Source: Azolla caroliniana
Lineage: Eukaryota; Polypodiophyta
Direction of reading: 5' to 3'
DNA: 64,000 nucleotides
NCBI GenBank assembly: GCA_043228905.1
Contig: JBHGNT010000009.1
Span: 18,166,001-18,230,000 of the forward strand
This document shows, in pieces, positions 43,375 to 55,847 of the stretch (positions are counted from its first letter, which is position 1; each line of letters starts with the position of its first letter). The translations under genes and the position numbers were made by a program. The notes beneath the pieces are model-generated. The model was not told the origin of the DNA. It ran no database searches and worked only from the letters and a program-made list of their open reading frames with translations.

Positions 43375-44045
43375 ATGGCTGTTTCGCTCTTCGGACGTGG
43401 CAATTGCAGAGCATCAGACGATCCCCTCGATTCCTTCTTCTCGGATTCCCTCTTCTTCCCCTCTTCTTCTTTCCCTACCTCCTCTGCCTGGGCCATCTCT
43501 TCTTTCCCTGATCATCCTGGCTTCGCACGTGATGTTGCGGCTGTAGCCAACACGCAGGTGGATTGGAAGGAGACCGCCGATTCCCACATCTTCAAGGCTA
43601 ACTTACCTGGTAAGTCCTTCAACACCTGCCGTTTATATATACTCTTGAATCCAATCATTTCAGATAGCATAGGTTTAGGGTTAGTTCTTATTGATTTTCC
43701 TTCTACTGTTATGTGGTAGCTATATAGTATCTGATCCCCCTGTGTTCTGCAAACAATTGCAATGTAGGTCTGAGCAAGCAGGAAGTGAAGGTGCAGGTGG
43801 AGGAAGGGCGCGTGTTGCAGATCAGCGGGGAGCGCAAGAAAGAGGAGACAAGCTCTACAGACAGATGGCACCGAGTGGAACGTTCCCAAGGGAGCTTCCT
43901 CCGGCGCTTCAGGCTCCCTGAGAACGCTAAATTAGAGGAGGTGAAGGCGGCTATGGAGAATGGGGTGCTCACTGTGACTGTCCCAAAGGCTGCACCGCCT
44001 GAGCCCAAATCTGCTGTTCGCACTGTTGACATCTCTTCCAGTTAA
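43375..44045 (+). CDS. Class I small heat-shock protein, sHSP-4
   Basis: Exon 1 is 43375-43609 and exon 2 is 43768-44045; intron GTAAGT...TGTAG, phase 1. The product is 170 aa, the longest, owing to extra Ser/Phe residues ([23 protein letters not shown]) in the arm. N-terminus [20 protein letters not shown]. The alpha-crystallin domain is complete, with [32 protein letters not shown] and [11 protein letters not shown]; tail [10 protein letters not shown], a conservative V-x-I form of the C-terminal motif. Closest in its arm to sHSP-1 (MAVS.FGRGN.), suggesting descent from one ancestral gene on each side of a duplicated block. Confidence 0.95.
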
Positions 44046-44185
44046 ATCTAGTGGGAACAGCAGGCTGTACTTTTCAGGACTGATTGTGCAGTTGAGAATC
44101 AGGATCAGTCAGTACTGGAAGCACAGCCCATCGTATACGTGATATATATAAGTCAAAATAGTAGTTCTTGCTCGTTGCTACTTGT

Positions 44186-44440
44186 TCTCCTTCTCTGGCT
44201 ATGCTCTTTGGGGCCATTATCTGTTCTCCTTCTGTAATTTAGCTATTGGAAGAAGGAGTTCGTTTTGGCTTTCAGTGCTCACCTTTTTGTTTCTTTGTCT
44301 GCTAGAATCATGTGGTCTCCTTCTCTGGTTATGCTCTGCTGGGGGAATTAGCTGTTCTCCTTCTGTAGTTTAGCTCTTGGAAGCAGTTCGTTTTTGGCTT
44401 TCATTGCTCCCCTTTTTTGTTTCTTTGTCTGCTAGAATCA
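44186..44440. repeat. 130-bp tandem duplication downstream of sHSP-4
   Basis: Units begin TCTCCTTCTCTGG(C/T)TATGCTC at 44186 and 44316 and end GCTAGAATCATGTGG, with several substitutions and indels between them. Lies in the probable 3' UTR. Confidence 0.88.
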
Positions 44441-44469
44441 TGTGGATGTTTTGTAACAGAATTGGTTCA

Positions 44470-47400
44470 TGAATGAATGAGATTTTACTCTTTTCTCTTT
44501 TCTCTGATTTTGATTGCAATGATAGTCCATACAAGTTGTATAAATTATACAGTCTGTTTTTTAACTAAACTGTAAGCCCATTTGGTTAGATTCGCATCAA
44601 ATAGCTTAAGTGGTAGACGTCAAGCCACTCTTGTATTGACACATTAGATGAATGCAATGGGATTTAGTTGTGAGGAACGATGAAAATACTTCGTCCAAAC
44701 ACCTTAGATGAAGAATGCAATTTGGGATTTAGTGGCCGAGGAGCAAAATATGCTATTAGGAGGGAATCGAAGATGGAGATGATGGATGGTTGTAAAATCT
44801 AACTTTAGTCTTAAACAACAATAGAAATACTCATATATAAGCAAAATGCAGATCCAAATATATCTTTCTTACTCATTAGAGATTATATTGTTTGAACTCA
44901 AAACCTCTATACATGTGAGTTTGAGGTTTGAATAAGAGACTCGGTGGGTTATACATTGCACAAGCTACTTATACCTAGGAAATGGGGGTCATTTTGAGCC
45001 CATCAAAAATTATACACGAGTTACTTCCATACTAGGAAATGGGAATGATTGAAGATGACCTAATGGGGTTGCAACTTGCACACACTATGTTAGCCCTTAT
45101 TAATTAATCTTGATGGTAGACAATGTTTTAAGTCAAAAGCCTAGTTTCAAGTAAGAAAACACGAAAAGTTAAAAGTTCCACTAGAAGCAAAAATGTGTGT
45201 TGGCGAACATATCAGGGCCCATGGGTATCATGAAGTCTAATTTGCTTTACTATGAACAGATTGAATAGATTATGTAGATCATTAACCAAAGAGTGAAGTC
45301 TTGTTAGCAAAAGGTACTCACATACTTGTAATGTTTCAAAAATGAGAATAGAGACCTTTTAGTGTCAAGACCTCGTCACTTGAATAAACACACAAACAAT
45401 AATATAATACCATCATAGGTTAAATGACTGACTCCCATTAATTAGGAAAATAGGGATGTCTTAATTTATAGGTTAGGAAATAGCCGTTTTATGGTGTTGA
45501 TGTGTGATGTTAAGAGTGCATCGCTTAACAACATGTGGCAATCTTCATAAACCTAGCTTAATGCATCGATGGCAAGCCAATACCAATGCTTTTTGTGACA
45601 ACGTATGCCCATTTATGTTGTGGTGTGCTATTGAAGGATGGGATGTAACATTGATGTTACTCAACGCTATGGTGCTCAAGTGTGACTTTATGGAGTGGAA
45701 ACACGGGGTGGCACTATCTCACTTTGTGCATGTATTGAAATAGGGACAATTTAGAAATGATTCTTAGATAGGAAATTAGAAATTGAATCCTCAACATCCT
45801 ATCCTATCATGCAATTAGAAATAGGTGCTCAATCCATGGAGGTGCTAATCATGAGAACAATATGAATATAACCGATCATAACTTGTTGGTTGAAGGTGTT
45901 TTGCAATGAATGCACATCTTTGTATTGTGAGAGGTATGCCTTCATATTAATATTATTTGTTGAAGAGTCAAGATCACCATTTACCTTATTAGTAGCAATT
46001 AGGGCAAGAGTAGTTGTCAAGTACCCTCGAACCTCTAGCCTCACGTACCTAGACTAAGCAAACACTAACTCCGGTTTCTCTCATGAAGTTATCCTCACCA
46101 AGAAGTTCACTAGTGCCTTAATAAGAGTTAAGCATTATTGTATTCAAACACATAAATTGACACAAATATGAATAAGACAACCACATTTCCATTTATGAGA
46201 ATCACCAACACACATACATCTCAAGAAGAGATTGGGGAGAACTTAACATTGTTTAAGAAAACACATTGTCTTGTTTTACATTAAGGCTCTGAGTGCAATA
46301 CTTAAGTGTTCCTTTTTCTAAGTCCCACACTTGTGTCCTTGTAGTGATGTGAATATCGCCAACGGGCGTGTTACGTGCGGCAAATATTTAACATTTGGAC
46401 ACGGGATGCAAGGTACAAAAAAACTAATAGGAGAATATTTCTCCTTCCTTTTGGGTGACTGATGTATTAGCTAATGATTATTTTCCAATAATTTCCAACA
46501 TTAGATGTAATATACACTACCTTTTATTCCTTTACGTCTTCTCCTTTTGTTGTGTATCGATCACAACCACAAGTAGTGCGAATGTTGTGAGGAATAGTGA
46601 ATGATGACCAATGTTTGAAAACTAAGCTTGAGAGTAGCAAAGTGATAATTGTAAAGTATGTGATTGTTGTACAAGCCTCAAGGCAAAAATAATTTTTGTC
46701 AAAACTACATTTTCTCAAGAGTGTGGGATGTCTAAGGAATTGGTAAGTTGCAAGTAGAGTTGATCGTGTAGTGATTTGGGCAACCCTTGTGATCTTCTGA
46801 TTCCTACCAAGTTGTGAAATCCATGCAGCCTAAGGGGCAAGTAGAGCTTACTCGTCAAGTAGCCATTAGCTCGTCAAGTAGCTATTAGTAGCCCACTGGT
46901 CAAGTAACCATGGACCTACGTGACACGAAATGGCCAAGTAACCATGGACATGCATGACACCTAATGGTCAAGTAATCATGGACCTAATTGACACTTCTCA
47001 TTTCCCTGTGGGTGCACAACAATTACATCATCCTTGAACCCACACAACAACTCTCCTTCCTCTAACTTGCCCAAGATAATTACATCCTTTAACCATTGTT
47101 GATCGCTTTCCTCCTATCTAACACCCTCCTCTAGGTTCGTTCACGAACTCCACTATTCCTCGACCATATCATATGCTAGTCATCCAACAACGTAAAAGAC
47201 AAGCACATGTCATAATATATAACATACACAAGGCCTTTACTTAGAAAGGATACGTATTGAAGCGAAAAATGATAGCCTAAAACCATTTGGGACAATTGCA
47301 CGACGATGATGTACAAAGCATGTATAGTGATAAGATTATAACCATAAGCACATAGACTCTTACAAGTCCAAGGGATAGTGAATGGTGAAAGAAAGTGAAT

Positions 47401-47840
47401 ACTAAGCTTGAGAGCGACAGTGAGGGTGTTGAACCACCACCATTTTCAAATTTGTGTTTCAACATTGAAACAAGGCAGATTTTACAATCTGAGCATAAAA
47501 AGTTTCTACTTATGTTGCAATTATAAGTACAATTATTCAATAATGGCAAACTTTACGATCAAGTAATTGAAGAATAGTTTCATTGATCATGTATAAAGCA
47601 ATTCTCTTAGAACAAATTACAAACAACTAAGACACCACAAGACGATACCATTGAGACCAGAAACTAACCATAATTACGAGAGGAAAAGACTGGATACAGT
47701 ATATATTAACTCATATGAACTTCAGATCTTGACAGGACTCAAAAGTACATGAATATACATACACAACATACATTACATTGGGGACACTGTTTCTAGGGGA
47801 TGTGAAATTAACGAACAAAATGTTGAGGATGTTTCATATC
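44470..47840. other. Intergenic, no gene seen
   Basis: AT-rich. Near 46840-46990 there are short imperfect repeats of the type GTCAAGTA(G/A)CCAT and GGACCTA. No coding support. Confidence 0.6.
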
Positions 47841-47847
47841 GATTAAT

Positions 47848-48648
47848 TTAATCCGAAGAGATGTCAATGTTGCGGACTGCAGATTTAGGCTCAGGAGGTG
47901 AGGCCTTAGGGACGGTGACAGTGAGCACGCCATTCTCCATGGCCGCCTTCACCTCCTCCACCTTAGCATTCTCAGGGAGCCTGAATCGCCTGAGGAAGCT
48001 CCCTTGGGAACGTTCCACCCGGTGCCATCTGTCTGTAGAAGCACTCTCCTCTTTCTTGCGCTCCCCGCTGATCTGCAACACGCGCCCATCCTCCACCTGC
48101 ACCTTCACTTCCTGCTTGCTCAGACCTACAATCATGATTTGTTGTCACATCAAGGGGGTCAGATGCCATAAACATACATAACACAGAAGAAACTCAAAAT
48201 CTACGAGAATCACAACATGTTCGTAAAATGTGTGATGCTTGAGCCTTGAATAAAGAAACTCAAATCACAATATGTTCGCGAAATGTGCGATTTGTTGTCA
48301 CATCAAGGGGTTCAGATACAGATACCATATCATACATAAACTCAGAAGAAACTCAAAAGCTACCAGAATCACAACATGTTCGTGAAAGGCGTGATGCTTG
48401 AATAAAGAAGAGTAGTAGGTATTTATACTAAATTTACCAGGTAAATTAGCCTTGAACACATGGGAATCGTCAGTCTCCTTCCAATCCACCTGCGTGTTGG
48501 CCACCGCTGCTATGTCACGGGCGAAGCCGGGATGGTCAGGGAAGGAGGAGAGCGGGAAGGAAGGGAAGAGGAGGGAATCAGAGAAGAACGCATCAAGGGG
48601 GTCCTGCGCTGCTCTGCGATTGCCGAGTCCGAAGAGGGAGAGGGCCAT
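47848..48648 (-). CDS. Class I small heat-shock protein, sHSP-5
   Basis: Exon 1 is 48648-48438 and exon 2 is 48125-47848; the product is 162 aa. The intron (312 bases) is longer than in the sisters and contains a partial duplication (ATCACAA(C/T)ATGTTCG and ACATCAAGGGG each appear twice or more). Arm [20 protein letters not shown], then a shortened [11 protein letters not shown]. The alpha-crystallin domain is complete; tail [10 protein letters not shown]. Its exons and intron match sHSP-6 more than any other copy, making these two the youngest pair. They are nevertheless 12 kb apart, with EF-Tu and repeats between. Confidence 0.95.
48185..48420. repeat. Internal duplication in sHSP-5 intron
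   Basis: Segments with AGAATCACAACATGTTCGT and TTGTTGTCACATCAAGGGG recur within the intron. The sHSP-6 intron contains the related block TTGTGATTCTGGTAGATTTG twice (61230-61330), so duplication predates or accompanies the gene copy. Confidence 0.75.
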
Positions 48649-48907
48649 TGGCAGAGAGTAAATGACGGGATCAAGTAGAAGGAGGAGGAGGAATCAAAAA
48701 ACAGTGCCTTGCCTGCTGCAGAGATATATATATATATATATATATGAGTATCGATGGGAATTGGATGGAATCAGAGTGTGTGTTTATGGAATGATCGTGC
48801 AAGGACGAAGAGTAGGATCGGATTGGATTGAATTTGATCGGATTGGATTGCAGAGAGGTGACGATCAAAACGACTGTTTGTCTCCTCCATGGGCCTGCGT
48901 CCATCTC

Positions 48908-48977
48908 TTTATATACATGTGTGTGTGGGTGTGTGTGTGTGTGTAGGAGAAGGAAGACTCCGGATGTTTCTAGAGAA
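48908..48977 (-). promoter_or_regulatory. Heat-shock promoter of sHSP-5
   Basis: Minus-strand TATATAAAG at 48907-48915, about 260 bases before the ATG, and TTTCTAGAGAA at 48967-48977, within GGATGTTTCTAGAGAATGCA shared with the sHSP-3 promoter. A GT tract lies between. Confidence 0.8.
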
Positions 48978-49079
48978 TGCATGACCTGATGACGTTGAGA
49001 GCCCAAAGCATTATTTGTTTGTTGCGAGTTCGCTCCTTTTGTTTCACACTTTGGGAGTTTGGTCAAAGGGGGGGCACGA

Positions 49080-49860
49080 GCGAGAGTCCGATCCCATTAT
49101 GCGCTTACGAAAAGCATCATGTCTCAGACAAATCATCTTTTATTTCTAAGCTTGTCCTTGCGCTATTGCCTCTGCCCCTCACATTCGGCGAAAAGTATAA
49201 AACCCTTCAATAATCACGGCGCACAATGATTCACTTCTTGTAACTGATGAAAAGCTACATATCAATTGACAATGCTCATGGTAATTGGCATATTATGGAG
49301 CTGAGTGATCAAATAAGCTATCTAAAAAAATAGCACTACAAAATCATCTAGCCCCCAACGCCTTGAGAGACTTCTTGAACATTGTTAGTTGCTTCTAAAT
49401 TCCACATTACCTTGGAAGACTTCGGGAACACAAACCCATGATTAGTAGGACATTATGATAACCTTTGAAACGTTTCCCATGCTTATAGGAACTTTGAGAA
49501 ACTTTTTCGAACACACTTCTCCCATATTGTATATATCTAAAGCACATTGCATAAGTATAAAGCATTGGCGTTCTTTCCATTGCATTGCCTAAGGACTAAT
49601 TTAATCACAACATGATATCCACACGTTGTCTTAGGAATGAATATATGGTCTCCATATGTGAAACGCAAGGTAAGCTTAGGGTATAAAAGAAAGGGTCTAC
49701 ATATTGGATGGTTGGGGGATAGTCCTATCATGTTAGTACATGTTTTGTTTCTCGTGGTTTACACTGGAATTGATCAATATTTGACAACAAGAAGTTTGAC
49801 TACAGAACAAGAGTCTTTCTAAACCCTAACCCTGAACCTCCTTTATCTTAAGAAGATGGA
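49080..49860. other. Intergenic, no gene seen
   Basis: AT-rich; short frames without recognised domains. Confidence 0.6.
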
Positions 49861-49869
49861 AATAGGGAA

Positions 49870-50075
49870 TTAGTAATGGTATATAAAAATAGTCTTGACC
49901 ACCAACACAATAGTCTCTTAAAATTTCCTAAATGGTTTGGACCATATGAAGTCTAAAGACCATACGACAATCACACCTACTACTTGAGTGAGTTGGATGG
50001 ACCACTTCAAGTGTTGTTTGTAGGGAAGACAATGAAGATATTCAAGAAAAGACACACAAATGGATCCTCTTATAG
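49870..50075 (+). pseudogene. Relic of Gypsy integrase C-terminus
   Basis: Plus frame reads VYKNSLDHQHNSLLKF, PKWFGPYEV, stop, then DNHTYYLSELDGP, LFVGKTMKIFKKRH. This aligns with the integrase end of Gypsy-3 (VYDSTLDNQHS, RRWFGPYVV, NDNATYHLAELDGS, IAGKRLNIFKKRQ). It is an old, isolated fragment of the same lineage. Possible LTR sequence follows (TGTCTTGTTGCTCTAAG near 50208), without a partner. Confidence 0.75.
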
Positions 50076-50444
50076 TACTAGAGATTGTTTTGAGTGAGGA
50101 AGGTAAGGACCGCCAAGAGTGTGACGATTTGATGGATGTTAAAGGAGATAGGAATGTCTTGGTAGCATATGTACATAAAAAACGATGTGTAGATTTAGTG
50201 GGGGTGAGTGTCTTGTTGCTCTAAGTGTTGTAAACTGAGACCGTAGTGCGGAATACAAAACAACACTATAGGTTAAAGAACAACAAGTTGGTGTAAACAA
50301 GATGATTCAACAACAAAGACAACTTAAACAAAGATCAAGATTAGGAGACAAAAGAGAGAAAGTGAGAGACAAACGTTACAATACAAAGAATGGCAACTCA
50401 CACCATTTACAAACTAGTTACAATGTCAATGACTACTTTATATT

Positions 50445-50903
50445 TTGGACCATGTGGAGATTATCGGTGGAAGGGCACAATTGTTCAAAGTGAGAATCTT
50501 TTATGTCAATGTTGGTAATGTATATGATCCTAACTTGATGTATGATGGGGTGGTTTTCTTTAGATCTTTACTTAATTTGTTACCTAATACGGAAGCCTTG
50601 TGTTTGGCGAACAATTTGAATATGATTGAGTCAATTGAAGATTGCTTAGAAATATTTATGACAATGGTATATGGATCAAAAATAGGTGCTTGCGAACAAT
50701 TATATTTCCATCCAAATATTATAGATGCCTTGGTAACGTGTAATTTTACTTTTTTCACACATTCTTTAAGATTTTCTCATTTGAATAGGCATTTGGTGAA
50801 TCCTATTTTATCACAAATTGATAGAATTTATTTGTCTGATGCATTGGCTACCATGGGGGGTAAGGAGTGCATATGTTTTGATACTACATTTTTGGATCAT
50901 TAG
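50445..50903 (+). CDS. Unrecognised open frame
   Basis: About 120-150 codons are open; the first ATG in frame is near 50538 (MYDGVVFFRSLLNLLPNTEA). Composition is leucine/isoleucine/asparagine-rich without a low-complexity run. I see no motif I can name. The AT-rich sequence makes chance long frames less likely, but fragments in other frames continue afterwards, suggesting a decayed gene or element. Confidence 0.2.
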   Translation: MDHVEIIGGRAQLFKVRIFYVNVGNVYDPNLMYDGVVFFRSLLNLLPNTEALCLANNLNMIESIEDCLEIFMTMVYGSKIGACEQLYFHPNIIDALVTCNFTFFTHSLRFSHLNRHLVNPILSQIDRIYLSDALATMGGKECICFDTTFLDH

Positions 50904-51248
50904 TTGGTTGAGGGGACTCATGCATGTGCATCAAAATTCTTGGCCAAGGGAAGATCATGTTCATATTGCACAATCCGTCTTCATAGATGGGATGATGTTA
51001 AGAGTTGATGGTATTGTGATGGGGTTCATCTAGTTGATTTGTTGTTGCATAATTTGATTTGAGTTGAGGAGCTTTTTGTGGCTAGGACAATGGTGTTAAG
51101 GAAGAAAGCGTTGTACAGATTGTGATGGTTAAGATATTGGTTGTTTCTTTGCAACGATTGTAGGAAAATTATCCACATTGCTTCTGGACAATGAATGAGT
51201 TAAGAGACTATTCCGGAGGTTAAATCAGCTAAGTAACTCAATAGTAAG

Positions 51249-51535
51249 TAGGGAAAAGTACCAAGATACCCCTAGAAAATCGTCTATTTACCATAATGCC
51301 CCTGGAAGTTCCAAATTTACCAAACTACCCTTATGTCTAAAAAATTACACTTTATAAAGTAATTATACACTCAAATCTTTGGTAAATAGGGCTAGTTCGG
51401 GTCCATTTCTTCCATCTTTAGTAAATAGGGCTCGTAGATGTGAGTGTATAATTACTTTATAAAGTGTAATTTTTTGGACATACGGGTAGTTTGGTAAATT
51501 TGAAACTTCCAGGGGTATCCTGGTACTTTTCCCTA
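51249..51535. mobile_element. Foldback MITE with GTAAG duplication
   Basis: Terminal inverted repeats TAGGGAAAAGTACCA / TGGTACTTTTCCCTA begin and end the 287-bp element, and the arms keep pairing inward for about 100 bases (TAGTTTGGTAAATTTG, ATTACTTTATAAAGTGTAAT, TGAGTGTATAATT). It is flanked by GTAAG at 51244-51248 and 51536-51540. The left arm has an extra segment of about 30 bases and the loop is short with TAGTAAATAGGGCT repeats. There is no coding capacity, so it needs a transposase in trans. Superfamily not assigned; a 5-bp duplication is not typical of Tc1/mariner or PIF types. Confidence 0.88.
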
Positions 51536-51544
51536 GTAAGTATT

Positions 51545-54500
51545 CCTTTTTTTTAAAATGAGTAAAGTTGAAAAATGTTGGTGATAAGGGACCCAAAGAA
51601 TTCTTTAAAACGCATAGGAGGAAACATTCACGATTTCAAATGGTTTAAGGTGGTTTGACGATACATTAATTGATGCTCCTTTTGGTATGAGGGACATTGT
51701 TTCTTGACTTTTACAAAAATTTATTGGTGCGGTATTCTTTTTGGTGGATGATTTGCAAGAAAAGAATGAAATTCTTGATTGTATTATATATTTGTAGTTC
51801 TCATAGATACATATTGTCAACTTTGATGCAACCAATGACATTAGAGGAGGTTTTTTTGCTTTGTTAGAGCTACATCGAGATGCATGTATTGGAGATGATG
51901 GTCTAACAAGGTTGTTCTTTGAAAAGTATTAGTCTTGGATTGGACTTTGCATCACTACTGCATTTAATAGAATCTTTGTTACATGTTGTGTACCTGATCA
52001 TTTTATAGAATCTTTGTTATTAGAAGGTCTAATTTTTGTGATCCCTAACTTGTGTCTGATCATTTTATGAAACACTATGTAAGGATAATACAAAAAACTT
52101 TGCCTAATTAAATAAAATTAGAAGGAAAATTGTGCATTGTAGTACTGCAAATTCATCATTTGCGGGATGGATTATTGTAGTGCACCAAGTTTTGTATTCA
52201 TGTGGTATGTTGCTTCTTCGGCTTGAATTTATGCAAAATCATCTTTAACTATAGTACAACAATTGGTTAGGATTTTCCAATTGTCTAGAAAAGACAATTG
52301 TTATGTCATAGTATTACAAAAGTGCTACAATAGTTGGAAGCTCACAATCACTTCCAAAAACTATGTGGTTTTATCAGTAGTTAGAACTTAGGATAATTGG
52401 ATGTGATAAATTAATTTATGACATTTTTGAAACGTGGCATGTGAAGGGAGGGAGAGAGTGCAAAAAACTCAACTTTTACTATTGGTCAAAACTTGGTCTA
52501 AGTGACCACTGAAAGAAAACTTTAGGGCTTCAGCTAACCATTAGAATAACAACGTCAACATGTCAAAACTCAGCAAAGGAAATGAAGGGGAAATGATGAG
52601 CTTCAATGCATATTTAAAAATTAATAATAGGAAAGCATGTGGTAAATGCAATACATCACATAGAATTGCTGAAACAAAGTGTTGTGTAAGCATAAGAATG
52701 TGCATGCTCGAAAAGGAAAACCAATTATGCGTATTAAGAAGAGATAATACTATTTTTGCCCGATAAGGGAACTCCTATAATGAGCTAATGCATCCATTCT
52801 TGGGTTCCTTCGTTTTAGGAATAGAGCACCCAAGCTTTTTTCACAAGTAGAATCACAAGGTTGCGAATCATGAGGGTGTGTGGAAGGCTTACAATGGACA
52901 AGGAAATGTTGTCGTCAATCATAAACTTGTCACTTTGAAACTTAATGATATCTCCTTAAACATCCTTCTTACCCTGATCCCTTATCATGGTTTTGTGTCA
53001 TCCTCCCAAACCACGACGCTTAGCCTTACCCTCGACTACCAAATACTAGGCTTGAAACCAAGCCTAGGTTTTAGACCTATCGTTACCCTTTTTGAGCTTT
53101 CACAAGAGTGCATGCACACACATAATCCCACACATTAAATATATTCATGTGCATAGTGCACACAAACATAAAATCAAAGCCTATTCTAGACGTATACGAC
53201 TCAGATGCATGCAAACCCCACATAGTACTACTACATTCACGTGAAATGTGAAAGTATGCACTATATACTTATAACAAAATACATGCACAATTACACAATA
53301 ACACAAACTATTATTCATATATATACACGTAAACACATACACAATCTCGCATATAGAGTTACTCCTATAAGTGCAAAACAAACACAAATTTATATGCATG
53401 TTAACACACTTCACAACCACATATATAACATAAAGAAGACACACATAGAGAAAGCATGAACAAGGGAGAACAGATCTTCTAGCGGCCAGAGCATTAGTCA
53501 CCATTAACATAAAGGAATGGCATTGAATGTTGTGAATTGTTGAATCATTCTCAACAAATAGCTATTGAAATTGTTCTATTCTCTAAAAAATGTCATCGAA
53601 TAATGATGCATTCCATACTCATTTCTTCATATTTATCTTCATAATCAATTAGATAAGTATGTAGACATGTTTCCAAAGGACTTTCTTTTGGGTTCTCCTC
53701 CTCCTCAAGTAATGGGAAATCTAATAGACTTGTTACCTAGTAACAAATGAGAAACGGTGAGCAAAATGCTTAAGTGTGAAAAAAGGTGAAGAAAGTCAAA
53801 CATATGTAACAAAGTATTTACCCATTCATTTTATTCACATATCAATGTATCATCTTCTCCTTGGCCTATGTCTATTATGCTCGTTATGAATAATGATGGC
53901 ATAATAATGCCAATTTATCCAATGTTAAATGCAATCACACTAAGGAACATTATTTGGTGCCTCTAGTAGAGAAGTTGTTTGATATATTATGAGGACCCTT
54001 ATGTTTCTCTAGGATAGGCATTTGTTCTAAGTAGCATCAAGTACATCTATGAAATTAGGAAGTCCATGAAATGACTATGCATACACATTTTGGCCATGCC
54101 ATCAAGCTCATTATGTTCCATCTAGTTTATCATATCAATGAATAACATTCTTAAAGAATACTTTGAGAAGTTTATAGTCATTTTTTGTGCTGAATAGTGC
54201 TAGTGAACCATTTGGAGCATCTTCAAAAAGTGTTTGATTAGCTGAAGACACATGTTATATGCAAAACTTCTTAAATCTAATTTTTTCTAGGAGAAAACTA
54301 AGTCTCTTATTGCACCTTATGATGGTATTACATGTCAACAGTTAAGGCCAAGGCATTTTATAGATTGGCCATCATGTGAAGATATTATTAGAAGGAAATT
54401 TGTGATTGTGCTAGGATCCAATTACTAAATAGCTAATGAATAAACGATATCTTACTATGTGGGATGATATAAAACAACATAATTTGAAATCCTAGCGTTA

Positions 54501-55840
54501 TTCTCTAAATTGTATCACTATTGGCGATCGTAGACCCCAATATGTATATCATGGTGTTTTTACAATAGAGGTTGTTTTACTCAAAGGTGGGATGAACATT
54601 AAACCATAGACAGAAAAATACATATTCTACAAAAGGCACGATTGATGGGTTAGGTAAATATTGTAGCTAACTAGTGGGGCGTGTTCCAAAAAACCCTACA
54701 TGACCAAAATTAAAATTGTGGAGGGTGCTGATAATCATATTGTGGACATGTGGATAAAAATAGTTTGTTCTGCTCCGATTATTTTTTACCGTGTTCGATT
54801 ATCTCCATGCCAATGGATGATTGCAAGGCACTTGGGAATATACAATTTCATGGGATAAATAATACTTTTGTAAGAAAAGCTTTAGGGTGGTGGTAAATAC
54901 ATCTGCAAATTGCTTACTTGTTACCTGGATATAGGTTCATCATTACAAGAAATTAAAATTTCCAATCATGCATGTTTGTACATCTTTCTTACGTCTAGAC
55001 TTTGGAACCACCTTGCAATTATAAGTTCATGTTTGACACTTGTTTTAACGTTTTCTAGTTTAATGACTAAATCAACCAATGAGTGTACTAACCCTTTTGT
55101 TCTCTAAAGGGATTTTGTAAAGCCAAATTCTTATGAGCAATTGTTAATTGGCATGATATCAAACTCAAAATTTGAAGATATTTTTTTATGAATAATATCA
55201 CATCGTGGCTTAAAAGATGGGAAGCACATGCGTTACCACTCCATCATATTTTCATACAATTAAATAAATCGATTTTATTAACATAAACAAATTTTTTTGT
55301 GTAAGTTAGCATTAGTTGGATCAAACTTGGTATTTAACAAGTTGATCAAAGCTAAGCCTGGGATTCTATGGGCACTACTTTTTTTGAGATTCACAAATTG
55401 GTGGGCACAACAAAGATCCCTAGATTATGTGTAAAGGTAATGCTTCCACATTCTGCATTAGGCTCCCTTGTGACGCCCAATGCTATTTTGTTTTCTCATT
55501 ATCGAATAATAGCTCTCCTTTGTTGTAGTAAATTGGTGAATATTTGTATGGATTGCGGGCACGAGACAACAGAAGCTCTGCTTACGGACGGAGCCAATGG
55601 ATGGTGGTGTGAGAAATGGGCGGGATGTGTCCATGAAATGGTGATGGACATTGGATGGCCATGCAAACCACCACACTAAATTTCAATGGACGTCCAATAG
55701 AAGAAGAAAAGACCACCCCCTATTCTTGAAATGGCCTGCCATTCTCCAAAGCTAAAGTAATAATAATACAAAAGGCCCTCTCCCCTGTTGTTCTCTTGTA
55801 TCCCCAATGGCCTCCTCCTCCTCAGACTAAGCATCTGAGG
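51545..55840. other. Intergenic, AT-rich, no supported gene
   Basis: Short frames (for example 52560-52766, 54910-55107, 55368-55679) show no domain. Broken protein-like stretches near 52030-52220 (SDHFMKHYVRIIQKTLPN, KLEGKLCIVVLQIHHLRDG) hint at an old decayed gene or element that I cannot identify. Confidence 0.5.
55807..55830 (+). CDS. Short upstream ORF of the EF-Tu gene
   Basis: ATG at 55807 in good context encodes MASSSSD and stops 17 bases before the EF-Tu ATG, in another frame. It could lower translation of the main frame, or it may lie upstream of the transcription start. Confidence 0.35.
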   Translation: MASSSSD

Positions 55841-55847
55841 CCGGGCT

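Noticed and set aside
55368-55679. 103-codon ORF upstream of EF-Tu
   Set aside because: No domain or gene-like context; overlaps the likely promoter region.
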